Shown one piece after another: positions 1 to 6,580 of a DNA stretch of 11,844 nt. The stretch is taken from NCBI GenBank assembly GCA_946479905.1, contig CAMLIA010000139.1, positions 1 through 11,844 on the forward strand, in the 5' to 3' direction. Numbering within the stretch: position 1 is the first letter of the stretch; each line of letters begins with the position of its first letter. The notes under the pieces are model-generated. The model searched no databases. It was not told where the DNA came from and worked only from the letters and a program-made list of their open reading frames with translations. A program made the position numbers and the translations under genes. This stretch comes from an uncultured Frankiales bacterium (GTDB taxonomy: Bacteria; Actinomycetota; Actinomycetes; Mycobacteriales; SCTD01).

Positions 1-2
1 AC

Positions 3-317
3 GTCGTGTCGAGCACCCTCGACGACGTCGACTGGAACGCCGAGCTGGTGCGCGACGACGTGCGGCAGGCCGTTGAGGAGCTCAAGGCCGAGCCGGGCGA
101 CGGCCTGTGGGTGGGCGGCGTGACGCTCCCGCTGGCGTTGGCAGACCTGGGACTGATCGACGAGTACGAGTTCGTCGTACAGCCGATCCTTGCCGGGCAC
201 GGGCCGACGTTGCTCGCCGGTCTGCGCGAGCGCATCGAGCTCGAGCTGCTGGACCGCCGCGAGTTCCGATCCGGCGCGGTCGTCCTGCGGTACCGCCCCG
301 CGCAGGTCACGTCGTGA
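3..317 (+). CDS. Dihydrofolate reductase family protein (RibD C-terminal domain), 3' part
   Basis: This is the C-terminal part (about 105 codons) of a RibD-C/DHFR-like protein whose start lies left of the window. The frame is open from the first bases, so the GTG at position 6 is probably an internal valine. The stretch SSTLDDVDW, then a helix (VRQAVEELKAEPG) and GLWVGGVTLPLALADLGLIDEY, follows the usual order of these proteins: a strand-turn after the folate site, a glycine-rich nucleotide-binding turn (VGGV), then 'LIDEYEFVVQPILAGHGPTLL'. Family members bind NAD(P)H and reduce pterin- or pyrimidine-like substrates. Many actinobacterial paralogues have no known substrate, so a role in riboflavin or folate synthesis should not be assumed. 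The ending LRYRP is typical of the last strand. The next gene starts 170 bp downstream and looks unrelated. Confidence 0.85.
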   Translation, partial: VVSSTLDDVDWNAELVRDDVRQAVEELKAEPGDGLWVGGVTLPLALADLGLIDEYEFVVQPILAGHGPTLLAGLRERIELELLDRREFRSGAVVLRYRPAQVTS

Positions 318-451
318 CGCGCCGCAACCTCACCCCTACGGACACGACCTCCGACTGATCGGTCAGACGACTAGTTCCGACGGGGATGTCGCAGGTGACC
401 CGAACTGAGGGTCTTCGGCACGACACACGGTCCCCCCGCTCTGGGTAGCCC

Positions 452-487
452 TAACCTGCGCGGCACAGAGGTCCTCCGGGGGGACAG
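452..487 (+). promoter_or_regulatory. Possible -10 element and ribosome binding site of the secreted-protein cassette
   Basis: TAACCT at 452-457 fits the TANNNT -10 pattern, but I find no convincing -35 hexamer 16-18 bp upstream. A G-rich Shine-Dalgarno-like run (GGGGGGA, about 478-484) lies 3-4 bases before the ATG at 488 and supports that start. The rest of 318-451 has only a short inverted repeat, CTGA-TCGG-TCAG (355-366). The promoter call is weak; the ribosome binding site is better supported. Confidence 0.25.
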
Positions 488-2983
488 ATGCGCATCTGGC
501 GAGCGCTGACCGTCGCAGTCCTCGTGCTGTCGATGAGCGGACCGGCCGGGGCCGGCGACACGCGCAAGCCCCACGACTTCGGGCCGCTGCCCGGCCAGGG
601 CGACTGCCGTGACATCCCCGCCCCCTGCATCCAGGACCCCTGGACCGGAAACCTGGTCGTGAGCCCGCACGTGATCCGCGAGGGCGAGACGGTCACCATG
701 ACCGTGTCGCTCGAGCCCGGCGGGGTCAGCTTCACCCTCCCGAACGACAACCGCAGCGGACGGGACTGCGACGTCACGAAGGAGTCCCGCAACATCGAGG
801 TCCAGGACAAGGACGGCCACTGGGTCCGTGCGGACCGTGACGTCGCGACCTCGGCCACGTGCACGATCAAGCCCGGCCCGACGAACTGGCAGTGGGTCAC
901 GCCGCAAGCGGGGATCACCGGCCCGTGCGGCTCGCAGATCGCCGTACAGGAAGGTCGGGCGGAGTTCGCAGCGTGCGCCGGGACGTATGCCAGCGACTAC
1001 TACGGCGTCATCGCCAAGGACGAGGACAAGTACGGGATCTCCGGCCGCATCGTCCTGTCGAACGGCCGCGGCATGGCCGGCGTGCCGGTCACGCTCTCCG
1101 GGCCGGACAGCGACTCCACGGTGACCGACTCGGGCGGCGGCTACTACTTCATCGCCAAGAAGGGCGACTACACCGTGACCGCCGACGCGGACGTCTGCGC
1201 CGAGCCGGTGGACGCCGAGTGCGAGAACAGCCGCAAGGTGACCGTGGGGCCGAGCCGCACCGTGAACTTCCGGCCGCGCGGCGAGGGCCTGATCGAGGGA
1301 ACCGTCACGGGTCCGGACTCCAAGCCCAAGAGCGGCGCCCTGGTGCGCATCGTCGGCAAGGACGGCACCACGGTCACGACCGACGGATCGGGCCACTACG
1401 AGGCCCGGGTGCCGAAGGGCCGGTACGTCGTCAGCGCGACCTCCGTCGAACCGGCAGTGGCCCCGAGCACCGTGCCGACCACGACCTACTACTGCGCGGA
1501 CAACTCCGGGAAGGTGCAGAAGGACTGCGAGCACGTGCTCACTGTCGACGTGCCGCCGGACAAGAAGATCAACTGGAAGACCGAGAAGGACCCCAACGAC
1601 ATCCAGATCTCACTCGAGGGCGGGGACGTCGTCGGCGGCCAGACCTTCAGCATCACCATGACCGTCACCAACCCGCGCGACGTCACCCTCGACACCGTGA
1701 CCTTCGCGGACGGGCCAGGCCTCGGGCTGCAGAAGGTGCTCGGCAGCGGCACCGAGCCGGTCACCTTGGCGAAGGGCCCGAACGCCCCGCTCCCGACGAC
1801 CCTCGCACCGCACCAGACGAAGACCCTGAAGTACCAGCTCGCGACCGGCGACTACGGCGACGAGCTGGTGAACGTGAACGCGCAGGGCATGGCGCCCGAC
1901 AAGTCGGTCGTCCACGGCAGCCAGGGGATGACCGTCTCCGTCACGATGAAGAAGCCGACCAAGGAGGACCTGCAGGGCCTCACGGTCGAGGGCATCAACG
2001 ACATCCTCGACCTGGCCGCCGAGAACGACCGCAAGGTCACGGCCATGATCGGCAAGAGCATGAGCGAGCACCTCGGCCTGCCCGAACCGTCGCCCGGGGA
2101 CAGGGCCGCCGCCGCAGCGCTGGGACTGCCACCCGAGATGGCGGGCATCCTCACCCAGAAGCGGGCGGAGCAGGAGGCCTTCTGGTCCGGGTACAGCCAG
2201 GAGTTCTCCGACCGCGTCGACAAGTTCGGCAAGAGCGGCGGGCAGTTCCTGTCCAACGCCTACGACACGCTGTCGGACCCCGAGGCGCGGCGCCAGCTGT
2301 CGGAGAAGCTCGTCGACGGCGCGTCCTCGCTCGGCAGGTCGAGCCTCGAGAACCTCGGCTACCTCGGTGAGGCCTACCTGGCCACCTACACCGCCGACGG
2401 CGCGCAGAACATCATCGACACCAACGCCAAGTGGGGGAAGCAGACCGCGCAGGTCCTCGGCGAGGTCGCCACGGGCATCCCGGAGGTCATGGCCGAGAAC
2501 GACCGCGCCTACAAGAAGGACCCGATCGCCTACAACAAGGCGGCGGGCAAGGAGTGGGGCGGGGCCAGCTTCGAAGGCGTCAAGGAGGCATCGTTCGGGG
2601 CACTCGGCGAGACCGGCGTACGAGGCATTGCTGCCGTTGCGCCGAAGGCGCTGGAAGCAGTGGGTCTGGGCCGGGTCACCAGCCTGTCGGAGGAGGTCGC
2701 CGAGACCAGCCAGGCCATCGAGGGCGCGGACAGCACCGGAGCCGCGGCTCGGCGTCTGGAGCTGGCCGAGCGGGCCAACGCGACGGTGCAGGAGCTGCCC
2801 TACGGCGAGGTCCTCGACGACGCGGCGCTCGTGAACAAGGGCGGGATCCGCCCGTCCGACGCGCGCGAGCTCGAGTCGATCGTCAAGGACGTCAACGAGA
2901 AGTTCGGCGTCGACTTCGAGATGGGTGCCCGGACCAGCGAGCCGCTGTCCGCCGGGATCGACGGCGTCGCGAAGCGGGAGTAG
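488..2983 (+). CDS. Large Sec-exported stalk/pre-toxin protein, cut short by an in-frame TAG
   Basis: The 831-residue product opens with a signal peptide (RIWR, then a hydrophobic core to about residue 20, likely cut after PAGA at 22). Residues 25-180 are a Cys-containing domain I do not recognise. Two carboxypeptidase-regulatory-like/SpaA-like beta-sandwich repeats follow at about 183-258 (ISGRIVLSNGRGMAGVPVTL) and 267-352 (IEGTVTGPDSKPKSGALVRI), then a DUF11-like beta domain at about 370-486 (TFSITMTVTNPRDVTLDTVT). Residues 490-745 are helical with small hydrophobic segments, resembling pre-toxin regions of polymorphic toxins. From about 760 a new module begins and is cut by TAG at codon 832 (2981). 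The same frame stays open to 3964 with unchanged codon style, so the ancestral product was about 1158 residues. It is first of three coupled genes. What is made now is probably an exported stalk without its C-terminal effector. The export and beta domains are clear; the toxin-carrier role is inferred. Confidence 0.8.
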   Translation: MRIWRALTVAVLVLSMSGPAGAGDTRKPHDFGPLPGQGDCRDIPAPCIQDPWTGNLVVSPHVIREGETVTMTVSLEPGGVSFTLPNDNRSGRDCDVTKESRNIEVQDKDGHWVRADRDVATSATCTIKPGPTNWQWVTPQAGITGPCGSQIAVQEGRAEFAACAGTYASDYYGVIAKDEDKYGISGRIVLSNGRGMAGVPVTLSGPDSDSTVTDSGGGYYFIAKKGDYTVTADADVCAEPVDAECENSRKVTVGPSRTVNFRPRGEGLIEGTVTGPDSKPKSGALVRIVGKDGTTVTTDGSGHYEARVPKGRYVVSATSVEPAVAPSTVPTTTYYCADNSGKVQKDCEHVLTVDVPPDKKINWKTEKDPNDIQISLEGGDVVGGQTFSITMTVTNPRDVTLDTVTFADGPGLGLQKVLGSGTEPVTLAKGPNAPLPTTLAPHQTKTLKYQLATGDYGDELVNVNAQGMAPDKSVVHGSQGMTVSVTMKKPTKEDLQGLTVEGINDILDLAAENDRKVTAMIGKSMSEHLGLPEPSPGDRAAAAALGLPPEMAGILTQKRAEQEAFWSGYSQEFSDRVDKFGKSGGQFLSNAYDTLSDPEARRQLSEKLVDGASSLGRSSLENLGYLGEAYLATYTADGAQNIIDTNAKWGKQTAQVLGEVATGIPEVMAENDRAYKKDPIAYNKAAGKEWGGASFEGVKEASFGALGETGVRGIAAVAPKALEAVGLGRVTSLSEEVAETSQAIEGADSTGAAARRLELAERANATVQELPYGEVLDDAALVNKGGIRPSDARELESIVKDVNEKFGVDFEMGARTSEPLSAGIDGVAKRE
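2981..2983 (+). other. In-frame amber codon interrupting the 488-3964 reading frame
   Basis: TAG sits between GCG AAG CGG GAG and ATC AAG CCG AAG. It is the only stop in the frame from 488 to the TGA at 3962-3964. Residues on either side read as continuous protein (GVAKRE / IKPKAVSAIDKLLGA). One base change from a sense codon (for example TAC, AAG, CAG, GAG, TTG or TGG) explains it. The downstream context (A, then TC) is not a known strong readthrough context. Confidence 0.85.
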
Positions 2984-3070
2984 ATCAAGCCGAAGGCCGT
3001 CAGCGCCATCGACAAGCTGCTCGGCGCGGAGGAGTCCTACGCCGGTCGCGCCTCGGTCTACAAGCCGAAG

Positions 3071-3964
3071 ATGCCGTCGCAGCGCGTGCTGGACGGTCTC
3101 GAGCGCCGCCAGCCCGGCATCAAGGCGAAGATCCAGGCCCGGTTCAACGACCAGCAGAAGCTCTACACCGACTTCCAGGACCCCAACTCCGGGCTCCGCC
3201 AGCTCATCGACGGCTCGACGAAGAAGGGCCTCGACGGCACCAGCCTGCTGCACCCGGACGGCATCACGGCCGTGGTCGAGCGGCCGGGCAGCACCTTCCC
3301 CCCGGAGCTCGGCAAGATGAAGGGAGCTCCCGACTTCGCCTACCTCGAGCAGCTCGACGACCCGGACTTCCTGCGCGTCCGCGGCATCTCCACCGACGAC
3401 GCCAAGGTCCTGAAGGACAGGATCTCGAAGTACCCCGACAGCGCCCGCACCCGGATCGTCACGGAGGAGTCCAACGGCACGACGACGTTCCGCGAGGGCC
3501 TGAAGGACAAGCCCATCGTCAGTGACCTCGACCTCGAGTACGCCCGCCCGAAGGACGGCAAGTGGCCGTCGGGCAAGCGCGGCCAGATCGAGGCCTACGT
3601 CAACGCGCGGCTCAAGAAGATCGGACGCTTCCCGGAGCACGGCTGGTCCGACGCCGCCCTCGACGTCCCGTCCGACTACTTCGAGGTCGCCGCGAAGTTC
3701 AAGCTCAGCACGACCCTCCCGTCGAACGGCAAGAAGGCTGCCGACGACCTCGTCCGCCAGTTCAAGAGCATGGGCAAGGCGCTGCGCGAACGGGCGATCC
3801 TCGAGCCGAGCGAGGCGGTGCGCAAGGCCCTCATCGCGAAGGCCGAGAAGTTCGAGGGCGTCACCGCCGACTACCTGCTGAAGAAGTACCCGCCCGGCGA
3901 GAAGATCATCATCTTCAGCGAGAACGCCGGACCGACCGTCGGCTCGAGCACAGGTGGCCGGTGA
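3071..3964 (+). CDS. C-terminal effector-like module, in-frame continuation of the 488 gene (possible edema-factor/CyaA-like cyclase)
   Basis: The frame is open from 2984, immediately after the TAG, so this is the rest of the upstream gene rather than an independent one. The first ATG (3071) has no Shine-Dalgarno before it, and the sequence between 2984 and 3071 already reads as conserved-looking protein. Counting from 488, I see K829-x6-K836 spanning the stop, then KPIVSDLDLEYARP with D1013/D1015, then a helix and FPEHG with H1051, and a final hydrophobic strand (EKIIIF). Edema-factor/CyaA-type adenylyl cyclases use two lysines seven apart, a D-x-D and a later histidine in this order (LTADYDLFALAP in edema factor). 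The match is by eye. The D-x-D to H spacing (36) is shorter than in the classic toxins (about 77-108). An alternative is another nucleotidyltransferase-like toxin fold. The TGA overlaps the next ATG as TGATG. Confidence 0.5.
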   Translation: MPSQRVLDGLERRQPGIKAKIQARFNDQQKLYTDFQDPNSGLRQLIDGSTKKGLDGTSLLHPDGITAVVERPGSTFPPELGKMKGAPDFAYLEQLDDPDFLRVRGISTDDAKVLKDRISKYPDSARTRIVTEESNGTTTFREGLKDKPIVSDLDLEYARPKDGKWPSGKRGQIEAYVNARLKKIGRFPEHGWSDAALDVPSDYFEVAAKFKLSTTLPSNGKKAADDLVRQFKSMGKALRERAILEPSEAVRKALIAKAEKFEGVTADYLLKKYPPGEKIIIFSENAGPTVGSSTGGR

Positions 3965-5403
3965 TGAGGCGCCTCGCGCTGCTGGCGCTCCCCGTCGTGC
4001 TGCTCGGCCTGCCGGCGCCAGCGCAGGCCGATGACCTGTCCTTCACGGTCAACGCGCTCAGCGACCTCCCGGACGCCAACCCGGGAGACGGCCGCTGCGC
4101 CACCCAGGACGCGCACTGCACGCTGCGCGCCGCCATCGACGAGAGCACCAGGAGCGGCTCCGACGTCACCGTGGAGCTTCCCGCCGGCCGGATCGTGCTC
4201 GGCACCCCGCTCACCGTGACGACCAAGGTCTCCCTGACCGGTCGCGGCGAGCGCACGGTCCTCGACGCCGGCACCACGACGTCCGTCGCGACGGTGTCGC
4301 TGGCTTCTCTCACACTGAGCTCGGTGGCACTGCGCGGCGGGACGTCCGAGGACGGCGGCGGCTCGGCCGTCAACGCGTCGGAGTCGATGCTGGCGCTCGA
4401 CCACGTCCAGATCACCTCGGCGCACAGCGGGTACGGCGGTGGCGCCCTGCAGGTCGTCGGCGGATCGGTGTCGCTGGACGCCGTCTCGATCCACGACAGC
4501 GACGGCAGTGACGGTGGCGCCCTGCACGCGGTCTCGTCGGCGGTGACCATCAAGGACAGCACCTTCCTGCGCAACACCGCGACGGCCAATGGCGGCGCGC
4601 TGTTCCTCAGCTATCCGAGCGCGCTGTCGCTGACGGGCTCGTCGTTCCTCGGCAACGTCGCAGCCGGCCAGGGCGGCGCGGTCTACCTCGAGGGTCGAGC
4701 CCGCTCCGCGAAGGACCTCGCGCTCTCCGGGGTCTTCACCGACAACAGCGCCCGGGGCGCCGGCGGGGCCGTGTTCGTCCGCACGACGAGCAACGGCATC
4801 AGCGACGGGACGTTGGCCCTCGACAAGCCGGTCTTCAAGGGCAACACGGGCGGCGTCGGCGGTGCGGTCGGCATCGACGACGGGCGGGTCGCGATCACGG
4901 GTGGGAGCTTCACGGCGAACACCGCGCGCAGCGGTGGTGGCGGGGCCGTCGCCGCGGCCGGCGAGCTCACCGTCGCCGACTCCACGTTCACCGGGAACCG
5001 GGCCACGGAGGCAGGCGGAGCGATCAGCTCCGTCGGCCTGGCGACGATCAGCGGATCGACCTTCGCCACGAACACCTCCGGTACGGCGGGCGGCGCGCTG
5101 GCCCTCCAGGGCTTCGCGATGCCGTCGGTGACGTCGAGCCCCTTCCGCGGCAACACGGCCGCGGGCGGTGCGTCCGCCATCTGGCGCGGCGGCCACGGCC
5201 TCGCACAGAGCGGCAACACCCTCGACAGCGGCCAGGAGGTCGTCGTCGACTCGCCGGCGCTGAAGGCCGAGAAGGTGTCCCTCTCGTCACACGCCTCGTC
5301 GCACCGCCGGTTCGCCGTCATCGCCGCGGCTGCCGGTGCGCTCGTCCTGCTGCTCGCGTTGGACGTCAGCCTGCAGCTGCGCCGCAGGAAGGCCCGGTCA
5401 TGA
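3964..5403 (+). CDS. CSLREA-domain right-handed beta-helix surface protein with C-terminal membrane anchor
   Basis: The 479-residue protein has a signal peptide (MRRLALLALP, predicted cut after PAQA at residue 22). A CSLREA-like motif follows: VNALSDLPDANPGDGRC, then CTLRAAIDES, around residues 28-61. Residues 110-430 carry about ten turns of a parallel beta-helix, each with a small-residue turn such as GGALQV, GGALHA, GGALFL, GGAVYL, GGAVFV, GGAVGI, GGAISS or GGALAL, alternating with 'SxFxxNTA' strands. This matches polymorphic-outer-membrane-protein/pectate-lyase-like repeats. A single hydrophobic segment near the end (FAVIAAAAGALVLLLALDV) and a basic tail (RRRKARS) give a membrane anchor without LPXTG. 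The ATG at 3964 has AGGTGG six bases upstream and overlaps the previous stop, so translation is probably coupled. Such helices usually bind or cleave polysaccharide or act as adhesive displays; I see no catalytic residues that decide between these. Confidence 0.85.
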   Translation: MRRLALLALPVVLLGLPAPAQADDLSFTVNALSDLPDANPGDGRCATQDAHCTLRAAIDESTRSGSDVTVELPAGRIVLGTPLTVTTKVSLTGRGERTVLDAGTTTSVATVSLASLTLSSVALRGGTSEDGGGSAVNASESMLALDHVQITSAHSGYGGGALQVVGGSVSLDAVSIHDSDGSDGGALHAVSSAVTIKDSTFLRNTATANGGALFLSYPSALSLTGSSFLGNVAAGQGGAVYLEGRARSAKDLALSGVFTDNSARGAGGAVFVRTTSNGISDGTLALDKPVFKGNTGGVGGAVGIDDGRVAITGGSFTANTARSGGGGAVAAAGELTVADSTFTGNRATEAGGAISSVGLATISGSTFATNTSGTAGGALALQGFAMPSVTSSPFRGNTAAGGASAIWRGGHGLAQSGNTLDSGQEVVVDSPALKAEKVSLSSHASSHRRFAVIAAAAGALVLLLALDVSLQLRRRKARS

Positions 5404-6440
5404 GACGCCGGCTGCAGACTGCAGGTGCGGCCGCGCTCGTGGCCCTGCTGCTCGCGTGGCAGGTCCCGCCGTTCCGGACGGGCGAGGTGCTGGCCGCACG
5501 CGGCACCGGGCTGGTCTTCTGGATCGCCCTCGGTGTCTTCGTGGGGGTCCTGGTCGGCGTTCGCTCCCTGGCGCCCCTTCGCGAGGCGCTGGTCCCCCGA
5601 GACGCCCTGCTGGCAGCCGGCTGCGGCCTGGTCCTGGCGGCCTTCCTCGGCACGCCCCTGACGCTCGCCGTCGCGCTGCTGGCCGCGAGCGCCCTGCTCG
5701 CACGACTCGTCGAGCGCGGGCCCTGGCTGCTCGGACTCACCGCCGGGTGCCTTGTCGGATCCGCACTCGGGCTCGTCCTGGATCTCGTGCTCGCCGCCGC
5801 CTGCGTCGCGGCCGTCGTCCTGCTGGCGCGGAAGGCGGCGCCCACCGCCGCCGTGCTGCTCATCGCAGCCGTCGTCCTCGGCTGGCCGGCAGCGCAACGT
5901 GCGACCGCAGCCGACAAGCACGTGGACGTCGAGGCCAGGAAGGGCTTCGTGAGCACGGGCCTGAAGGTCACCGCCGGTGAGGTCATCCACGTCAAGGCGA
6001 CAGGTCGCGTGACCTTCCTCAAGGGGGTCGTGGCCGACCCCAACGGCTACCCCGCCCGGTACTCCGGCTGCGGCGGCCCCGGCATGTGCGGCACGCTCGT
6101 GGGTCGCATCGACGAGACCGGCGCCCCCTTCCTGCTGGGAGGCGCAGGGGTCGTCGCTGCTCCGGCGGCCGGTGAGCTGCAGCTGTCGGTCAACGACTAC
6201 GACACCACCGACAACAGCGGCCGCTTCTCCGTGAAGGTCTGGACCACCGCGCCCGGCACGGCCCCCACCGTCCGGCTCCGGCCCGCGGGCGTCGTGGCCG
6301 TGCCCACCGGGAGCGAGGGCGCGTTCCGGACTGCCCTGCTCGCGGCAGTGTGCGCCGGACTCGGCGCCGTCGCCGGCCAGCTCCTGGGAAGGCGTCCGTC
6401 GAGGCCGGAGGAGGAGGCGTCCGAGGCGCTGGGCTCGTGA
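5400..6440 (+). CDS. Polytopic membrane protein with extracytoplasmic LecA/PA-IL-like beta domain
   Basis: The 346-residue protein begins at an ATG overlapping the upstream stop (ATGA), with AGGAAGG seven bases upstream. The N-terminal half has about six hydrophobic helices (around 8-24, 36-54, 68-86, 85-104, 109-143 and 147-164). Residues 172-282 form a beta domain (VDVEARKGFVSTGLKVTAGE, VTFLKG, then GTLVGRID, PFLLGG, LQLSVNDYDTTDNSG, FSVKV). This closely follows the LecA/PA-IL-like sugar-binding jelly-roll pattern, including the GxLxGRI and VNDxDxxDNSG motifs that in relatives coordinate calcium and sugar. A last helix (about 308-330) returns the chain to an acidic cytoplasmic tail (PEEEASEALGS). 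The domain order suggests a membrane base displaying a carbohydrate-binding head. As third gene of the cassette it could anchor, assemble or protect against the exported partners; this is inference. Confidence 0.8.
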   Translation: MRRRLQTAGAAALVALLLAWQVPPFRTGEVLAARGTGLVFWIALGVFVGVLVGVRSLAPLREALVPRDALLAAGCGLVLAAFLGTPLTLAVALLAASALLARLVERGPWLLGLTAGCLVGSALGLVLDLVLAAACVAAVVLLARKAAPTAAVLLIAAVVLGWPAAQRATAADKHVDVEARKGFVSTGLKVTAGEVIHVKATGRVTFLKGVVADPNGYPARYSGCGGPGMCGTLVGRIDETGAPFLLGGAGVVAAPAAGELQLSVNDYDTTDNSGRFSVKVWTTAPGTAPTVRLRPAGVVAVPTGSEGAFRTALLAAVCAGLGAVAGQLLGRRPSRPEEEASEALGS

Positions 6441-6483
6441 CGTCCTTCGTGTGCAGCGTGACTCAGGGCCAGCCACGAGGACG
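6441..6483 (+). terminator. Imperfect hairpin directly after the cassette
   Basis: CGTCCTTCGTG (6441-6451) can pair with CACGAGGACG (6474-6483) with one bulged T, around a 22-base loop. It begins at the base after the last stop of the cassette and lies between convergent genes. There is no T-run, which is common in high-GC terminators. Nothing else stands out in the rest of the 140-bp gap to 6580. Confidence 0.3.
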
Positions 6484-6580
6484 CAAGCAGCGCGACACGG
6501 TGCCGGCGGCGTGAGCCTTCGGGACCTGTGACGGCTTCCTCAGCTGACCACGTCGACGACGACAGGACGGAACAGCATCG

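Noticed and set aside
859..2370. Plus-strand frame of 503 codons overlapping the first cassette gene in another frame
   Set aside because: Arg/Gly/His-rich shadow frame with no domain; it arises from the GC bias of the real frame.
1610..3640. Minus-strand open frame of 676 codons opposite the first cassette gene
   Set aside because: Its composition (Leu/Arg/Val/Ala/Asp-rich, no domain pattern) is typical of antisense frames in GC-rich genes. The plus strand has a signal peptide and recognisable beta domains.
3071..3964. ORF from ATG 3071 as an independently translated gene
   Set aside because: No Shine-Dalgarno before the ATG, same frame as the upstream gene, and 29 codons of protein-like sequence between the TAG and this ATG. 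It is annotated as a continuation instead.
4683..6476. Minus-strand open frame of 597 codons under the beta-helix and membrane protein genes
   Set aside because: Low-complexity Arg/Gly/Ala/Gln content without motifs; the opposite strand carries clear beta-helix repeats, membrane helices and a LecA-like domain.
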